Part shown: positions 11,505-20,821 of the stretch, in pieces
How the letters are laid out: each line of letters starts with the position of its first letter
Numbering within the stretch: position 1 is the stretch's first letter
The notes under the pieces: model-generated
The model's database searches: none
Told to the model about the DNA's origin: nothing
Seen by the model: only the letters and a program-made list of their open reading frames with translations
Source of the DNA: Mnemiopsis leidyi
Taxonomy: Eukaryota; Ctenophora; Tentaculata; Lobata; Bolinopsidae
Assembly: GCA_000226015.1 (NCBI GenBank)
Contig: JH153685.1
Coordinates: 51,220-85,895, forward strand
Reading direction: 5' to 3'
DNA length: 34,676 nt
Position numbers and translations under genes: made by a program

Positions 11505-11665
11505 AACTAAACTGCCCAATGCGCAGCTCTCGCTCTAATCACGTGACTAGACGTCACGATCTGTCGCGCCAATCACGAACAAGGATCACGCGCTTCTATC
11601 CAATCGGAACACTCTTTTACATCACGTGACAAACATAGCAACCTGATTGGACGTTATTTATTCGT
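11505..11665. promoter_or_regulatory. Promoter-like cluster of CCAAT and CACGTG boxes
   Basis: Within about 150 bp of GC-richer sequence there are two TCACGTGAC E-boxes (about 11540 and 11622), a CRE-like GACGTCAC, two direct CCAAT boxes (CCAATCACG, CCAATCGG) and one inverted (GATTGG). The last sits just after an X-box-like ATAGCAAC, a spacing that recalls RFX/NF-Y modules. Direction and target are unknown; the cluster lies inside the 544-bp insertion, so it may be the promoter of a mobile element. Confidence 0.35.
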
Positions 11666-11672
11666 GGTGTTT

Positions 11673-11857
11673 TATATAGAATAAAGACTTGCACTTGGAG
11701 CTTATCAAAAATAACACACTCCCTCGCTACGCTCGGTCGTGTGTTATTTATGAATAATAAACTCGCTTACAGCTCGTTCATTATTCAAACATAACGAGCG
11801 CTACGCGCCCGTTATGTTATTAGATAATCCCCGGCGTGCGCATCTTTATTCTATATA
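11673..11857. mobile_element. MITE-like element with three internal hairpins
   Basis: Ends TATATAGAATAAAGA (11673) and TCTTTATTCTATATA (to 11857) are exact 15-bp inverted repeats, and the similarity extends inward (CTTGCAC versus GCGCAC). Inside are three consecutive short stem-loops: AAATAACACAC/GTGTGTTATTT, GAATAAT/ATTATTC and CATAACG/CGTTATG. Their loops are alike: CTCGCTACGCTCG, CTCGCTTACAGCTCG and AGCGCTACGCGC. No reading frame. This is the form of a non-autonomous DNA transposon; the superfamily is not identified. Confidence 0.6.
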
Positions 11858-12207
11858 TAGACTAGCGCACTGAACGCACTTTTTATTACAATATAGACTA
11901 ACGCAGTGTACACACCCAAAGCACACTGTTCACACTGACTTTATCATTATATAGACTAGGACACTGAACACATACTTATTACAATATAGACTAGCGCACT
12001 AAATACACACTTATTATAATATAGACTAGCGCACTGAACGCACTTTTTATTACAATATAGACTAACGCAGTGTACACACCCAAAGCAATGAAACTCCGCG
12101 TCCAGAATGTAGTTTGTACCGTTACATCTGAACGTATCACTGATCTCCTTTTTCCACAACTCAACTTTCTTTACCTTCAGCATTGGTCTAGAAACACCTT
12201 TACTTAC

Positions 12208-14837
12208 GCGTTCTTCCTCTGAGTAATACCACTGAAAAAAGTTGAAATATGTTTGCTGTAAATTATCTTTTAATGGTCGACGGTCGTCGAAAAACTTGCT
12301 GCAATAAAATTTTGAATCGACCTTCAAGGTGATAGAACTACATGAGGTAACAGCTTGATAACTTGATAACTTGATAAAGTAGGACACACCTTGAAGTACA
12401 GGAGGTGCCCAGCTGAGGGTTTGAAGATGGGTGTTGTGTCCGAGAGGCACCACCACGACATATCTTGTTCCAAGTCTAAGGTGGAATTTCCCTCGAAAAT
12501 CGGTATCAGTTCTGTTGGGTTGCCTAGTAAATGTTGCTTTGTTATATTTTATGCGTGGTGTTTTGGTGTATCAAAGCTAGCGATCCTCTATGATGAGTTT
12601 GCTGGAGCAATTTGTATCCCGACGTCTGCGTATCTATTTAGTGTTAAATTTTACCCGTTTGTCGCCACTGTCACGGTATAACGATGTATGTTTAGTTAAT
12701 TTGCTGACATCAGGACTTAGTTAAAACGTTGAATGACTAGCTTGCCGACTCCTCCATCGCAAAGTTATTTTGTTGATATGGCGAGGGAAGTAGTTGCTAT
12801 GATAAGGATACGGCTTTGATTGCAGCAAGCAGTTCACTTGGCGTGACTTAGCTGTAGCTGAGCAGTAACTTTTGTGTAGCTGAGCAGTAACTTATTTGTA
12901 GCTGAGCAGTAACTTATGTGTAGCTGAGCAGTAACTTATGTGTAGCTGAGCAGTAACTTATGTGTAGCTGAGCAGTAACTTATGTGTAGCTGAGCAGTAA
13001 CTTATTAGTAGCTGAGCAGTAGCTTATGTGTAGCTGAGCAGTAACTGGCCCATTTATTACCTGGTTTTGCGGGAACAACAGCAATTCTTATGATGGTCTT
13101 CGAATCAGGAAAGTTGGCTAGAATACAGCTGAACCACTGAACCGCCTCTCTGTACTGCACTTGCACTGGAAAACAAACAGGGTTGTTAAATACGCATATT
13201 TTATTTAAATACGGCATGAAATACGATACGGAATTTTTGCCAAAAATTTGACAACCCTGAAATTGAATACAATTTTATTTCACGCTTCTTTGTCATTTAA
13301 TAACTGAAGTTGATTGGGGGGGGGGGGGCGACAAAAATGGATCTTATGACAAATTTGCAATTAGAAAGTTGATTAGCTACTGTTTTTCCGTTTCCTTGTT
13401 TTCTAGGGTTGCAACTCGTTCCCAATCATAATAGCATAATATATGTGACTAATTTTTCGTCCTTTTTTGTGTTTTTTCTATGACCACTTGCTTTACGGCA
13501 ACCTACAAAATCTATCTGTTCCACGGGGTCGCAAACATTAGACTCACATATACAAGAGAGGGTTATATCCCCAACATAGTTTCTGTCGTATATGAGCTCC
13601 TCATCCTGGACACAGGCCTGACTTTTGTTTCCCTCGTTGATCAGTAACGTAGTTGATTCCGGCGATGTGCACTGCAGTATTGCACTCTGGGTGGTTTATA
13701 TTTGTTAAAAACTGTTGTATGCGTAATATTAGGTGGAGGGTTAGGTGGGCGCAACCCTCAAATATTTTGACTCACATACTTGTATAAACTCCGTCGAAAA
13801 CTTTACTTTTTTGGGAAGGGGGCACTGACCATGACTATAAAACCTCGAAATTTTGGTCAACAAATTTGACCATGACCTCGGAAACCCTGAAATTCTCCAC
13901 ATGGTCAACGGTCAAAAATTGACAATGACCACTGACACTGTGGAATTTTAATCATAATTTTGAAATGTTTGTAATTTAACCACGGTGATGTTGCCATCTT
14001 GTCAATTATCATGGTGATTATTTTTGACCCTTTGCCATGTTGAATCTTGACAATGGTCATAATTTTTTACCAGAGTCATTTCAAAATTTTGACCTTGGTC
14101 ATGGTCAAAATTTTTTGACCATCATGAGCATGGTCGTTTCGAAATTTTGACCATTTTCGTGATATCTGACTTAGGCCAAATTGTAAAAAAACGTGGTCAT
14201 CTTACCCCCCCCCCCCAAATTTCTTTGTTTATACAGTTTACCCTTTGTTTATACAGTTTACCCTTAACATTTCCTTGTGTAAATTGCCAACCCGGTAAAC
14301 ATAATATTTTAAAGTAATAGTAACTTCCAACATTGTAGCTGGTTAATAAATATATATATATATATATATTTGTAACAAATATTTTAAAGAAATACTAGAA
14401 ATCCATTAGTCCATTTTAAACAGAATCTGCTGAAGAGGTTCCACAGTAGAACTCAAATGCATTTTGGACGGAATGCAACGGCCAATAAGTGCGTCTTATG
14501 TTATATATAGTACTGTAGGACTCAATTGTTTTAAACGGAATGTAACGACCAATAAGTGCGTCTTATGTTATATATAGTACTGTAGGACTAAATTGTTTTG
14601 AACGGAATGTAACGTCCAATAAGTGCGTCTTGTGTTAGCAAACAGAATATATGCTATATAGCAAACATAATATGCGCTATAAAGTTAAACACATCGGGCC
14701 GATGAGTTCTCTTTAGATGGCTAGTCCCATTCCATTCTTAGACTATTTGAAAATTATTGTCAGTTTAGAACTCACCAAGCTATTGTATGCTGCAAGTGTC
14801 AGCTTAGAAAACGTGAGGTCATTAAAGAAACTAGTCG
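12208..14837 (-). CDS. Exons of a fibronectin III/cytokine-receptor-like extracellular protein (partial)
   Basis: Four minus-strand exons whose phases agree. Exon a about 14837-14776 ends TTG|GTGAGT and reads FNDLTFSKLTLAAYNSLG-like, the F-G strand pattern of fibronectin III; its 5' border is weak. Exon b 13686-13497 (acceptor CCACCCAG, donor TGCC|GTAAAG) encodes a Cys-rich stretch of about 63 residues including SCICESNVC. Exon c 13165-13061 (acceptor TTTGTTTTCCAG, donor CCAG|GTAATA) is the cleanest. Exon d 12491-12208 carries LGTRYVVVVPLG, LSWAPPVLQGVSYFIKL and a donor CGC|GTAAGT; its acceptor ATTTTCGAG is weak. The join c to d matches the LxPGTxYxVxV and LSWxPP strands of adjacent FN3 units. 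In exon d the frame also stays open past the donor to about 12085. Signal-peptide and transmembrane exons at 18.2 and 10 kb may belong to the same gene. Other beta-sandwich families are possible. Confidence 0.5.
12853..13046. repeat. 22-bp minisatellite, 9 copies, inside an intron
   Basis: The unit begins TGTAGCTGAGCAGTAACTTA; copy starts fall every 22 bp from 12853 to 13029, nearly identical. It lies in the intron just downstream (minus strand) of the donor of the exon at 13165-13061, 14 bp from the junction, without including it. Confidence 0.95.
13815..14175. repeat. Long imperfect inverted repeat packed with TGACC/GGTCA
   Basis: About 360 bp in which TGACC or GGTCA pentamers recur well over a dozen times, commonly beside AAATTTT. 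The left half runs TGACCATGAC... and the right half ends in the complementary order (...GGTCATGGTCA), so the segment could fold into one long interrupted hairpin centred near 13990. It may be an old MITE. The half-sites are also those bound by nuclear receptors. No coding frame. Confidence 0.6.
14349..14370. repeat. (TA)n microsatellite
   Basis: About 11 TA dinucleotides in a row, inside an intron or intergenic AT-rich sequence. Confidence 0.9.
14468..14640. repeat. 67-bp tandem repeat, about 2.6 copies
   Basis: ACGGAATG starts at 14468, 14535 and 14602, an exact 67-bp period. The unit includes CCAATAAGTGCGTCTTATG and TATATATAGTACTGTAGGAC, with a few substitutions between copies. Confidence 0.92.
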
Positions 14838-15040
14838 CTTACACCTTACCTACGCCCCATTAGTTAGCCTGCTTGCCTTATGTTTCATTCAGCATGGTAT
14901 ATGGAGCTCAATTCTCCAAGTACGTGTGGAATGGTTTGTGACCACATGGAATTCAAGTACAAGAAGATGGTCTGCTTGAGTAGACTCGCCTGGTGAAACT
15001 CTGATCAATTATTTAATTTATTTCGCGCTCGTACCGTCCT

Positions 15041-15515
15041 GTAGGTTACTATGTTTATAAGTTTAGGTTATGTTTAGGTTACTATGTTTATAAGTTTAGG
15101 TTATGTTTAGGTTACTATGTTTATAAGTTTAGGTTATGTTTAGGTTACTATGTTTATAAGTTTAGGTTATGTTTAGGTTACTATATTTATAAGTTTAGGT
15201 TATGTTTAGGTTACTATGTTTATAAGTTTAGGTTATGTTTAGGTTACTATGTTTATAAGTTTAGGTTATGTTTAGGTTACTATGTTTATAAGTTTAGGTT
15301 ATGTTTAGGTTACTATATTTATAAGTTTAGGTTATGTTTAGGTTACTATGTTTATAAGTTTAGGTTATGTTAGGTTACTATGTTTATAAGTTAGGTTATG
15401 TTAGGTTACTATGTTATAAGTTTAGGTTATGTTTAGGTTACTATGTTTATAAGTTTAGGTTATGTTTAGGTTACTATGTTTATAAGTTTAGGTTATGTTT
15501 AGGTTACTATGTTTT
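15041..15515. repeat. 33-bp minisatellite, about 14 copies
   Basis: The unit consists of GTTTAGGTTACTATG followed by TTTATAAGTTTAGGTTAT, period 33 bp, with single-base indels near 15370-15415. TTTAGGTTA resembles degenerate telomeric units but no TTAGGG-type run is present. The multiple-of-3 period keeps an artificial frame open. Confidence 0.94.
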
Positions 15516-17010
15516 AAAGTTCACACTGCTTATTGATGCCTTGTCTATGCCTACTATCGATGTAATTTTGTTACTGACTGACAATTATTTCGCTTCCTCA
15601 CCTTTACCAGTTTACCGGTTACAAAGATTGATTTATTAATTTTTGCTTATATTATACGACATTTTCTTGATAAATAATGTCATATACTTTCCCATGGTAT
15701 ATTGAGATTTATTGTTCTTAAATTTGCGACGTATCGTGCTAGGTCTGTGAAGAATCACTTGATGTCCCATAATCGCTATACGTTACGTTAAGTTTGAAAT
15801 GCAAATATAGACTATACATTTGCTTATCCCATTGTGTCTGTGATATAATGGCGGCATTTTTTGCAAGCTCCTGGAAACAGACATCCACTTCTGAATTGTT
15901 GTTAAGATTGCTTACGTGGATGGCGATGTACATATACTTCATTAGTCATGTTCGATATATTTTGTAGCACCTGTGTTACTTATATCTATTTCCCATCAAG
16001 TAAGTAAAATGCTTAACTTTGGTTTTGGGTATTGAAAACTAAATTGCTATCAAATATCAACCTATTTGGACACAATTTCACACTCATTATCGGTTAAATT
16101 GTCCAATTTAAATCCCCCTTAAAAATTAGCCAGTTTAAACCGCGTGCTACAGAGGAACCGCATTATAGAGAGATGCTACTGTACCTACAAATAAAGTTTT
16201 CGCTGTTTAAGCTCTACAAAAAATGCACTCCTAAATCTGAACGCTCTAACAGCTGCTCAAACTTCTACTTTTAACTAACACTTCCCTAGAGGTAATCTAC
16301 TGAGGTGGATTTCTCCTTACACCTAGTTCATTATGAACACCTGGTCAGCTATTTTTGAATGCAAAGCTGTATTACTGCTGTTATTCTGCTATGGCTCTCT
16401 AAGTAATCGTTTCTTGAATGTTACAGGCAGTGGCATATTGCTAATCTATATCTTTATAAAGTTGTGGATATCATGGTCCTTATGCAAATTTTAAATTGGT
16501 TTTAAATGGTGACATTTTCCTCTTATTTACATCTATTCTTGGTTGATTTTTCATACCTCTCCTTCTTGTAACTTAAACTTATTAAGGTTTCTAAATGACA
16601 AGGAGAGCTAGTAAGGGGCCAGTGGTATGGGCTCTCCCAACTGTCTTCATTGTAACTTTTTAACTCCCTCCCTTACCCATTCCTATCATATCTCCCCGTA
16701 CTTCCCCTCTAACAACCCCCTCACTCCCCCCCCCTCACTCCCCCATACAGACCCAGCAGGGGCAAGTTTGGGTCACTAGTGGCCTCGCAGCTCCCTAGTT
16801 GTATTTTAAAACACCGAATCACACCGCAGGCCAATGCCTATGCTGTTTTTTGTGCAATTATGAGTGTAGTGGCATGTTTTTCTGACAAACTGTTGACCTC
16901 AGTTAGATCATGGTGGATTCTCGCCATTGTATTTGTGTTATTTGTGCTTAAATAGTCATGAATATAAGAAGGCTTAATCTTATTGAACACCTATCAGCGC
17001 ACCAACTCAC
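15516..17010. other. No firm gene; low-complexity AT-rich sequence
   Basis: A minus-strand frame at 15739-15942 and a 53-codon plus frame at 16334-16495 are open, but neither has matching splice borders or recognisable motifs. C-rich tracts lie at about 16716-16745. If the exons at 18.2 kb and 14.8 kb belong to one gene, this stretch is largely its intron. Confidence 0.35.
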
Positions 17011-17067
17011 TGCGAATTCCAGCGGTCCATGGAGACCAGCTCCACAAATTACTTCTTCTTTGCTATT
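17011..17067 (-). CDS. Possible small exon
   Basis: Minus-strand segment between an acceptor TTTTCCCAAG| and a strong donor TTCGCA|GTGAGTTGG, 57 nt, open in phase 0, reading EEVICGAGLHGPLEFA-like sequence. Phase 0 would join directly to the phase-0 donor of the signal-peptide exon at 18088. The single Cys and hydrophobic alternation would suit an Ig or FN3 strand pair, but with so short a piece this remains a guess. Confidence 0.2.
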
Positions 17068-17220
17068 CTTGGGAAAATTGTTTCTGTTGCAAATTTGGGT
17101 TATCCTGATTGTTTTGCAAATTTGCAAGTGTACTACGAAGATAAAGAATTTGTTCCATGTCAAAGCTACACGAGATTCAGTACATTTGTCTACTGAATAA
17201 TTCATCCAAGAATTGTAGCA

Positions 17221-17275
17221 GGTGCACGGTTCGAACTTTCCTTGTAATTCACAGCAAGGCGTTTAGCATCACCCT
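17221..17275. mobile_element. Fragment resembling a tRNA-derived SINE
   Basis: GGTTCGAAC at about 17228 matches an RNA polymerase III B box, and about 25 bp downstream comes CAGCAAGGCGTTTAGCATCACC, similar to the GCAAGGC(A/G)CTTA-type block found after the tRNA part of many animal SINEs. No A box or full cloverleaf could be drawn, so this is a truncated relic if it is a SINE at all. Confidence 0.3.
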
Positions 17276-17682
17276 ATTATATAGTTAGCTATAGTTGACA
17301 ATTTGGTGATGCAAAGACCTTAATTATTTTACAAGTGTGAAAGGACGTCATTTAAGACTTCTTTTTTAAATTCTACATTATCAAATAGTCTTGAACATTT
17401 GATATTTTATGAAATTCGGCATTTTTCAATGACCGCAGTATATATGAATATCATAATGAATGTAAATGTAATAACGCTTTTTCATGTAGTCTGACTTATG
17501 TGTTATCTTCATACTTTCATGATCTTTTTTGACGTTTTTACTACTCAAATCATAATTCTATCAGAGTAGTCCTGGGATCAAACTAATCATCTTTGTATTA
17601 AATTCCTTAACGTTGTACTCCGTCACCTTGAATTTAAGATTAGATTCGCGTCAATCAAGTTTTCGAGGATTCCGACGGTAGG

Positions 17683-17837
17683 CTTAGGACGTTACAATAA
17701 CCCTTAATATCCGCTTTTAGGACATTACAATAACCATGAATATCCACTTTTAGGACAATAAGACATTACAATAACCCTAAATATCTGCTTTTAGGACAAT
17801 AAGACATTACAATAACCCTACCCTAAATATCCGCTTT
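17683..17837. repeat. Irregular 33-41-bp tandem repeat, 4 copies
   Basis: Units carry GACATTACAATAACCCTAAA and ATATCCGCTTTTAGGAC; spacing varies because later copies contain an extra AATAAGACA. Non-coding. Confidence 0.85.
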
Positions 17838-17952
17838 GCGCAACCAAATTGCCACGTTATGTACACCTCGGACAGATTTAGTTTCACACACAAAAAGTGG
17901 TACTTCAAATAAACCCAGCAGTATCTAGCATCTACAGCCCATTTTTGGTAAT

Positions 17953-17974
17953 TGCATGACACTAGTGTCATGCA
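17953..17974. repeat. Perfect 22-bp palindrome
   Basis: The core GCATGACACTAGTGTCATGC (17954-17973) is its own reverse complement, with one more matching pair outside. It lies 115 bp downstream (minus strand) of the donor of the signal-peptide exon, so in its first intron if that exon is real. Confidence 0.8.
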
Positions 17975-18087
17975 TATATTCATAATTAACTGCTTATTCA
18001 TTCTCATCTTAGACAACAATTTTTGAGGGCTTAAAATGGTCAAATTTTGCTCATTTTTTAGATGTTTATATCATCGAAACAGGATAC

Positions 18088-18267
18088 CTCGTTTTGTTCT
18101 ATCTGTATGACGTAATGGTCCAGAGTTTCGTCGTAAAGAAGTTCCAACTCGCCCGGTTCCATCTTGAACTCGTCCCCTCGAGACTCGCTGGTTACCATGG
18201 TAATCAGCTGTAGCTCGAACAATACCCCATAAAGCAGGATGTAGGAAAGACTTGGTCGGGCCATCAA
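18088..18267 (-). CDS. Candidate first coding exon with a signal peptide
   Basis: From an ATG at 18267 the minus frame gives 60 residues before a donor-like GAG|GTATCC at 18088/18087 (phase 0). Residues 1-27 look like a signal peptide: MMARPSLSYILLYGVLFELQ followed by further hydrophobics, with a small-residue cleavage region near SES. The mature start is acidic (MEPGELELLYDETLDHYVIQ), which resembles the beginning of a beta-sandwich ectodomain. GC content is clearly above the flanks. Without the splice the frame would add nine residues and stop at 18058. It is upstream, in the right orientation, of the FN3-like exons, so it may start that gene. A small secreted protein of 69 residues is the alternative. 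Confidence 0.45.
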
Positions 18268-18422
18268 GGAACCAATCGTTTTTGATACAGCTTCATTTTT
18301 AAAACATTCGACGCTCTTTCAAATCATGGAGGATATATGGTTAGAAAATTCAACTTTTCATAGCTATACTTTTTTGGGTTTCTTAGCAAAAAGAAGTTTT
18401 CTCAGTAAGATAATTTATCTTA

Positions 18423-18851
18423 CTAAATTGCAGGGTTGGAAACACGTTTTTTGCGTTTTTTTAAGACTCAGCGTTTTTTGCGTATTTTTAAGACGAATTT
18501 GCGTTCAAAATAAAAAAAACGTTAGGGTATACTAAAATTACATCTCTTTCTGAAGATAATTACCAGTCTAAAAGGGTTTTATGATGGTTAAGTTACCAAG
18601 AAAACAGAGAAAAAGAGCCTACTGCTGATTTAAATACTTCGTTGCTTATCCTTAAAGCAAGGGTCGTCGTAGTAATTAAAAGTCAGGATAGCTTAAGCTA
18701 GATCTACCTACATTCACACGTAAGTTTTTTCATTTTTGACTGGTTACGTTTTTTGGCGTTTTTTTAACGTTTTTTTAAGATTTCCGAAACTGTTGCGTTT
18801 TTTGCGTTTTTTTAAGGTTTCATTCGCGTTTTTCCCAACCCTGCTAAATTG
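18423..18851. mobile_element. Non-autonomous hAT-type element with perfect 8-bp target duplication
   Basis: The element (18431-18843, 413 bp) begins CAGGGTTGGAAACACG and ends CGTTTTTCCCAACCCTG, inverted ends of the CAGGGTTGG type seen in hAT transposons. It is flanked on both sides by CTAAATTG (18423-18430 and 18844-18851), an exact 8-bp duplication as hAT elements make. The subterminal zones are full of GCGTTTTTTT/TTTTAAG motifs. No transposase frame exists, so it must have been mobilised in trans. The identical target duplication argues that it is fairly young. Confidence 0.85.
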
Positions 18852-19660
18852 ATACAATCATAACAAGGCAGCTATCAAAAATAGAACAAATTAGATGTGA
18901 AGAAGTAAGTAATATTAATTGCTTTGTTGCATTCAATCCTATGTCATGCATATGAAGATAAGTTAAATCCCTGCATAAACTAGAATTAACAAAGAAGCCA
19001 ACAACAGGTGTTGCGAAGGCTTAACTACTTAATACTACACGAATACATGTAATGGTCCTGGAATCTACAAAGCGTTTCTTTACAGGGTAGGAAATGTATT
19101 GTGAACTAGAGAACAGCCACTTGGCAATAAGATGTGCAAAGCTATAACACTGATACATAGGAAAACAAATAACAATCTTATGGATTTCTCACTCTCTCCG
19201 AGACTTCCTTATCATGATAAAGCTTTGGCTGATTTTTAAATCATGATAATCTTAATACCTCGATCCACAAATCTCACCTTACTCGCCCCCACCATCTTAG
19301 ATAACTATGTATATAACTATCTGTATTAGTATTGGATCACAAATTTTACTGATGTGTACTTCTAAACATGATAACACACTCTCTCGCCAAAGGGACTACC
19401 ATGGCTTCTATCTTCTATGCTATGATTAATAAACTTTCTTGCATCTGTTATTAAGTGAGGATAGCGATTAAAGCACTGTTTACTTATCGCGTGGTACGTT
19501 AGATTTCGTGACAAGAAATATATTTTACAGGATAAGTCCTAGTACTTTTTTTAGTATTTTGTCGAGCTTTCATTATCGAAATTTTATCGAGCTAAGAAAT
19601 CAGTTGATTGAACATACACCATCATTATTGCAACCTAAAGCACCATTGATCACAACAGTG
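18852..19660. other. Intergenic, no gene seen
   Basis: AT-rich sequence with no exon-like segment and no repeat of note. Confidence 0.45.
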
Positions 19661-19750
19661 CGGGACTACTGATTGCACGAACAAGATAGGCAGGACTACT
19701 GATTGCACGAACAAGATAGGCAGGACTACCGAGTACACGTGCAATATAGG
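19661..19750. repeat. 30-bp tandem repeat, about 3 copies
   Basis: The unit includes AGGACTACTGATTGCACGAA and CAAGATAGGC; the third copy is diverged (CCGAGTACACGTGCAATATAGG). Confidence 0.85.
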
Positions 19751-19934
19751 ACTACAATGTTGAGTTGCGAACACAGGATCAGTGCCATCTGGGAACAATC
19801 GTGCTCTTCAAGATTAAGGAAGTATTTTAGTTACACTCACGTACTCTTATTGTTCTCGGGACTATTCCCCTCGGTTAACATGCCATTATTCTAGGGACAT
19901 GTTACAAATTCACCATGGTGACACGTGATACAAC

Positions 19935-20280
19935 TTCTCATGGTTGCTAGCGATATAACTTCAGCATGGTTGCTAGTGATATAACTTCAGCATGGTTGCT
20001 AGTGATATAACTTCAGCATGGTTGCTATAGTGATATAACTTCAGCATGGTTGCTAGTGATATAACTTCAGCATGGTTGCTAGTGATATAACTNNNNNNNN
20101 NNNNNNAGCATGGTTGCTAGTGATATAACTTCAGCATGGTTGCTAGTGATATAACTTCAGCATGGTTGCTATAGTGATATAACTTCAGCATGGTTGCTAG
20201 TGATATAACTTCAGCATGGTTGCTAGTGATATAACTTCAGCATGGTTGCTATAGTGATATAACTTCAGCATGGTTACTAG
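19935..20280. repeat. 26/28-bp minisatellite broken by an assembly gap
   Basis: The unit carries GTGATATAACTTCAGCATGG and TTGCTA; two length forms (TTGCTAGTG and TTGCTATAGTG) alternate. About 13 copies are visible. A run of 14 N (20093-20106) interrupts the array, so the true copy number is unknown. Confidence 0.93.
20093..20106. other. Assembly gap of 14 N
   Basis: Fourteen consecutive N inside the 26/28-bp minisatellite. Reading phase across the gap does not reveal the missing length. Confidence 0.99.
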
Positions 20281-20384
20281 TGCTCTATTGGTATGACGTC
20301 ATCAGGGTTACATGATGCTATCTAAGGTCAAGCTACTTCCTGACTCCCAAGTGTTTAAGGACAATTTTAATCATGAGCAATATA

Positions 20385-20635
20385 TTTACCATGATACCAC
20401 GGTTTCCATGATACCATGGTTACCATGATACCATGGTTACCACGATACCATGGTTACCATGATACCATGGTTACCATGATACCAGGCTTACCATGATACC
20501 ATGGTTACCATGGTTCCTGATACCATGGTTACCATGGTTACCATGGTTACCATGATACCAGGTTACCATGGTTACCATGGTTACCATGGTTACCATGATA
20601 CCATGGTTACTATGATACCATGGTTACTACGATCA
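20385..20635. repeat. Dyad-rich ACCATGGT/ACCATGATA repeat
   Basis: Alternating GGTTACCATGG and TACCATGATACC units with irregular spacing. ACCATGGT is a palindrome, so the array can fold back on itself almost anywhere. The short open frame over it is a product of the repeat. Confidence 0.92.
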
Positions 20636-20821
20636 CAAATTGTCTACCTTATTAGTAAGCGGCATGAGATAGGATCCTTCAGCAGTGGACATTATATAGT
20701 TATATGTTACACAAATTATATGTTAGCATTTGACGACGCAATTTGATTGGTACAAGTCTCGTTATGTGGACCCATTTTCAACTTAACCACTTAAATCTAC
20801 TAAATAAAAACCGGTGTACCT

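Larger units (their letters stand above)
11316..11859. mobile_element. 544-bp insertion defined by an adjacent empty site
   Basis: Comparison with the uninterrupted duplicate at 11921-12084 places the left junction after AATATA (11315) and the right junction before GACTAGCGC (11860). ATATA, or at least TATA, is present on both sides and could be a 4-5 bp target duplication. The left two-thirds (11316-11672) is GC-richer and contains an inverted pair CCGTGTCAAA (about 11368) and TTTGACACGG (about 11483). The right third is a separate TIR-bounded element. There is no coding capacity. It may be a composite or a nested pair. Confidence 0.6.
11213..12084. repeat. Perfect 164-bp tandem duplication, first copy interrupted by an insertion
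   Basis: Copy 2 (11921-12084) is uninterrupted. Copy 1 is the same 164 bp split into 11213-11315 and 11860-11920, with 544 bp between them. By eye both halves match copy 2 without a difference. The duplicated block itself consists of diverged TAGACTAGCRC units related to the 36-bp array beside it. Copy 2 serves as the empty site for the insertion. Confidence 0.85.

Noticed and set aside
12853-13046. Regular direct repeats considered as a CRISPR array
   Set aside because: Units are contiguous with no unique spacers, the genome is eukaryotic, and no cas genes exist. The same holds for the other arrays.
15041-15515. Possible interstitial telomere repeat
   Set aside because: The unit contains TTTAGGTTA but is a 33-bp complex repeat; no hexamer run of telomeric type is present.
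15739-15942. Minus-strand frame as a further receptor exon
   Set aside because: The sequence looks somewhat protein-like, but the possible borders (AATTCAG acceptor, AAC|GTAACG donor) are weak and the end phase does not match the exon at 14837.
16334-16495. 53-codon plus frame with two hydrophobic segments
   Set aside because: Short AT-rich frames often look hydrophobic; there are no splice borders, no recognised motif and no context.
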